From IMG/VR virus record IMGVR_UViG_3300030329_004952, positions 1 to 44,836 of that record: a stretch of DNA of 44,836 nt; one strand, written 5' to 3'. The notes beneath the pieces are model-generated. The model was not told the DNA's origin and did not search any database. It saw nothing but the letters and a program-made list of their open reading frames with translations. Source of the DNA: a virus. The translations under genes and the position numbers were made by a program. This document shows, piece after piece, positions 42,717 through 44,836 of this stretch. Numbering within the stretch: the stretch's first letter is position 1; each line of letters starts with the position of its first letter.

Positions 42717-43250
42717 ATGATTCTTGGCTTAGACATCTCAACCAGCATTACAGGCTGGACCATTACAAAGTATCAAGGCGACGTTGTTGAATACGGAGCG
42801 TGGGATACCAGAAAATACAAAGACTTCTTTGATAAAGCGGAGGCAGTGAGAAAAGGTGTTACAGAAATACACGCGCAATATGCTGGAAGAATTGAACACG
42901 TTTATATTGAACAATCGTTACAGACGTTCCGATCAGGTTTCTCATCTGCTAAAACTTTATCAAGCCTGTCTCGTTTTAATGGGATTGTGTCATGGCTTGT
43001 TTATGATCTATTTCAGATTAAGCCAGAATACATCGCAGCGACAAGTGCTCGAAAGCTCTGCGGCATTAAAATCCCTAGAGGAGAAAAAGCCAAACCAGTT
43101 GTCTTAAAATTTGTACTTGACAACCAACCGGGTTTCGTGATAGATTATACTCGTCATGGAAATCCAAAGCCAGAATCCTATGATATGGCTGATTCAATTG
43201 TAATCGCAAAAGCGGGGGCTATATGCGAAGCGAGAAAATTAGGATACTGA
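42717..43250 (+). CDS. RuvC-fold Holliday-junction resolvase-like nuclease
   Basis: This 177-residue protein has the RNase H fold of RuvC-type resolvases, which cut four-way DNA junctions with two metal ions. The four acidic residues are present: D6 in GLDISTSITGW, E65 in VYIEQS, and D156 and D159 in YDMADSIVIAKAG. The length is normal for RuvC. In a T4-like phage it would resolve branched replication DNA before packaging, a job done in T4 by the unrelated endonuclease VII. D6 lies so close to the N-terminus that a later start would destroy the active site. This fixes ATG 42717 and makes the leaderless mRNA likely. It overlaps the primase gene by 28 bases, so both are expressed together. Confidence 0.85.
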   Translation: MILGLDISTSITGWTITKYQGDVVEYGAWDTRKYKDFFDKAEAVRKGVTEIHAQYAGRIEHVYIEQSLQTFRSGFSSAKTLSSLSRFNGIVSWLVYDLFQIKPEYIAATSARKLCGIKIPRGEKAKPVVLKFVLDNQPGFVIDYTRHGNPKPESYDMADSIVIAKAGAICEARKLGY

Positions 43251-44155
43251 GAAGCGCACTGGGGTCGTCTTATGACCGTGGAAGCGAGCTTCTCTTTACT
43301 TGTCCTTATTGCCGTCACCACAAACGCAAGTTTTCGGTGAACATCGAGAAGAACTATTATAAGTGCTGGGTCTGCGACAAGCGCGGCAGAAATGTCGGTC
43401 GTGTGATTCGCCGCTTTGGTTCGTTGACGCACTTCCGCGAATGGCAGGATCTTGTTGGCAAGGTTGATCTTAGTGACTTCGATAACCTGTTTGGGACTGA
43501 GGTCGAGGAAGAAACAGAAACAATTTTAAAATTGCCTGATGAGTTTGTGTCCCTCGCCAATAAAGATTTGCCAAGGTCGGCAAGACCGTTTCTTCGCTAT
43601 CTCTCACAGAGAGGCATCGGAAAGAAAGAGATCGTGAAGTGGAAGATTGGATATTGTCCAGAGGGCGAATACCGGAACCGAGTGATTATCCCATCTTTCA
43701 ACAAGGACGGATTTGTAAATTATTATGTGGCTCGCTCAATCGCTGACGATTGGCAAAAATACAAGAACCCTCCCGCCAGCAAGGACATTGTTTTTAACGA
43801 GCTTTATATCGACTGGCATGAAGACGTTATTATTGTGGAGGGCATCTTCGATGCCATCAAAGCAGGCAACGGAATCCCCATCCTTGGATCAACTTTGAGA
43901 GACGGAGGGAAACTCTTCAAAGCTATCGTGAGTAGTGGGGCTAAAGTATTCTTGGCTCTGGACGCGGACGCAAACGACAAAGCAGACCGGATAATTCAGA
44001 GCCTGATGTCTTATGGTGTCGAGGTATCCAAGATTGACACGTCAGGATATGAAGACATAGCCGAGATGCCAGCCTCTAAATATGAAGAACGAAAAAAGAA
44101 TGCTGTCTTTATGTCTAACGACAACTATTTACTGGAAAGACTATCGTCTATTTAG
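43223..44155 (+). CDS. DnaG-type DNA primase (T4 gp61-like role)
   Basis: This 310-residue protein has a zinc-binding domain with C27-P-Y-C30 and C48-W-V-C51, followed by a linker and a TOPRIM domain. TOPRIM signatures are VEGIFDAIK with E206 and LALDADAND with D247 and D249, which bind the catalytic metals. DnaG-type primases make RNA primers for the lagging strand. The size is close to that of T4 gp61 and shorter than bacterial DnaG, because the C-terminal helicase-binding domain is absent or very short. The region GIGKKEIVKWKIGYCPEG is the usual RNA-polymerase-core segment. It overlaps the resolvase gene and shares its promoter. Confidence 0.9.
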   Translation: MRSEKIRILRSALGSSYDRGSELLFTCPYCRHHKRKFSVNIEKNYYKCWVCDKRGRNVGRVIRRFGSLTHFREWQDLVGKVDLSDFDNLFGTEVEEETETILKLPDEFVSLANKDLPRSARPFLRYLSQRGIGKKEIVKWKIGYCPEGEYRNRVIIPSFNKDGFVNYYVARSIADDWQKYKNPPASKDIVFNELYIDWHEDVIIVEGIFDAIKAGNGIPILGSTLRDGGKLFKAIVSSGAKVFLALDADANDKADRIIQSLMSYGVEVSKIDTSGYEDIAEMPASKYEERKKNAVFMSNDNYLLERLSSI

Positions 44156-44182
44156 ATTGCTATGGCAGGAGATAAAACAGAT

Positions 44183-44836
44183 ATGAGTTTTTCAAGCTTT
44201 AAGAAAGATCAGATGATCTTTGAGAATTTTCGTAAATTTGTGAACGAAGAAGGGGAAGAAGAACGAGATAAAGGTTTCTTTCCGGCTTTAAGTTGGGGTA
44301 CCAAGTATGTAGCATTTGTCGCAGCCCTTGGTCAAAATGCGAAAGACCCAAAAGTCAGGGCATTCATATCAGCGGGAATCCAAGACAAGGATGGCAACCC
44401 CAATGATGACAAGTTTGATTTTCAAGAGAATGTGGCAATCCCGGTCGCCAAACTTCAGCCTACGCAGAACGAAGTGGACATTGATAAATCGTTGTCTTTC
44501 CCTCTCATAAAGACCGGTGGCAAAGGATTTGTCAAAAACAATACAGCATCTGGTCCAATTACAGTTGGCTCTCCCATTGTTACCTTCAATGGAGAATATG
44601 TGATCGATGGTCACCATAGGTGGTCTCAGTTATATGCGTGCAACAAAAACGCAGAGATTGTAGCACTCAATATAACATTGGAGGGCATCGAAGCATTGGA
44701 TGCACTCAAGGCAGTTCAGGCGGCAATCGCTTTGCAGACAGGAGCCGTCCCCACTAACAAGGTCGAAGGTAGCAACCTGTTTACAATGAGTGGAAAGGAT
44801 ATCGCGGCTTGGATAAAGTCCAAGGTCCCAGCCGAC
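44183..44836 (+). CDS. ParB-like nuclease-domain protein with CTS-like tag, 3'-truncated
   Basis: The frame runs off the right end, so only the first 218 residues are seen. The N-terminus reads MSFSSFKKDQMIFENF, then RKFVNEE. It matches the tag of the protein at 40695 (SFKxxQ, then hydrophobic-x-E, an aromatic-Arg pair, and EE). The region VAIPVAKLQPTQ and the motif YVIDGHHRWSQLYA are signatures of the ParB/Srx-type nuclease fold, in which GHHRW is the nucleotide-binding element. I chose ATG 44183 because AGGAG lies 11 bases before it; ATG 44162 is in frame but lacks a ribosome site. Known activities of such phage proteins vary (CTP-binding, nuclease, partition). Which of these applies is unknown. 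Confidence 0.72.
   Translation, partial: MSFSSFKKDQMIFENFRKFVNEEGEEERDKGFFPALSWGTKYVAFVAALGQNAKDPKVRAFISAGIQDKDGNPNDDKFDFQENVAIPVAKLQPTQNEVDIDKSLSFPLIKTGGKGFVKNNTASGPITVGSPIVTFNGEYVIDGHHRWSQLYACNKNAEIVALNITLEGIEALDALKAVQAAIALQTGAVPTNKVEGSNLFTMSGKDIAAWIKSKVPAD

Overview
The window reads as part of the genome of a large contractile-tailed bacteriophage with a T4-type core. The signs are a gp25-type and a gp6-type baseplate wedge protein side by side, a gp55-type late sigma factor, a DnaG-type primase, a RuvC-fold resolvase, very long virion proteins, every gene on the + strand, almost no intergenic DNA and many 1-29 base gene overlaps. The style of the virion proteins resembles marine T4-like myoviruses. 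This is recognition from memory, not a database result. The heptose-type sugar genes and consensus sigma-70-type promoters suggest a Gram-negative host, which cannot be named from this sequence. No tRNA, rRNA, CRISPR array, insertion sequence or attachment site was seen. No stretch over 300 bases lacks a gene.

Region 1 (1-3826) is a sugar-nucleotide island. It holds a cut-off HldE-type heptose kinase, a small Mpo1/DUF962-like membrane protein, a separate HldE-type nucleotidyltransferase, an NAD-dependent epimerase, a small HAD phosphatase, a cupin and an RmlB-type 4,6-dehydratase. It probably makes a modified sugar donor for surface, fibre or DNA decoration. Region 2 (3836-5614) holds four small genes around a gp55-like late sigma factor that probably starts at TTG. 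A perfect TTGACA-N17-TATAAT promoter lies inside the HAD gene and could express the cupin, the dehydratase and the sigma factor before late transcription begins.

Region 3 (5607-40694) is the baseplate, tail and fibre block. It runs from a gp5-like tail lysin with an M15 peptidase domain, through a 300-residue protein, a 2204-residue protein with a long hydrophobic stretch, gp25 and gp6, to a series of large virion proteins. One of these is a 3497-residue lectin-domain protein that carries two copies of the same inserted module. The block ends with two paralogous fibre-like proteins. Its three intergenic gaps of about 40 bases or more (14986-15045, 29315-29353, 37309-37388) all contain CTAATTA, a candidate late-promoter element.

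Region 4 (40695-44836) begins with two tandem proteins that have an N-terminal tag like the T4 capsid-targeting sequence and an internal signal-peptide-like segment. A second perfect sigma-70 promoter follows, so close to the next ATG that the mRNA should be leaderless. It drives a RuvC-like nuclease and a primase. A ParB-like protein comes next; it carries the same N-terminal tag and is cut by the window edge. The tag, the embedded signal peptides, the CTAATTA element and the split heptose enzyme with a lipid-related gene between its halves are the observations most worth following up.
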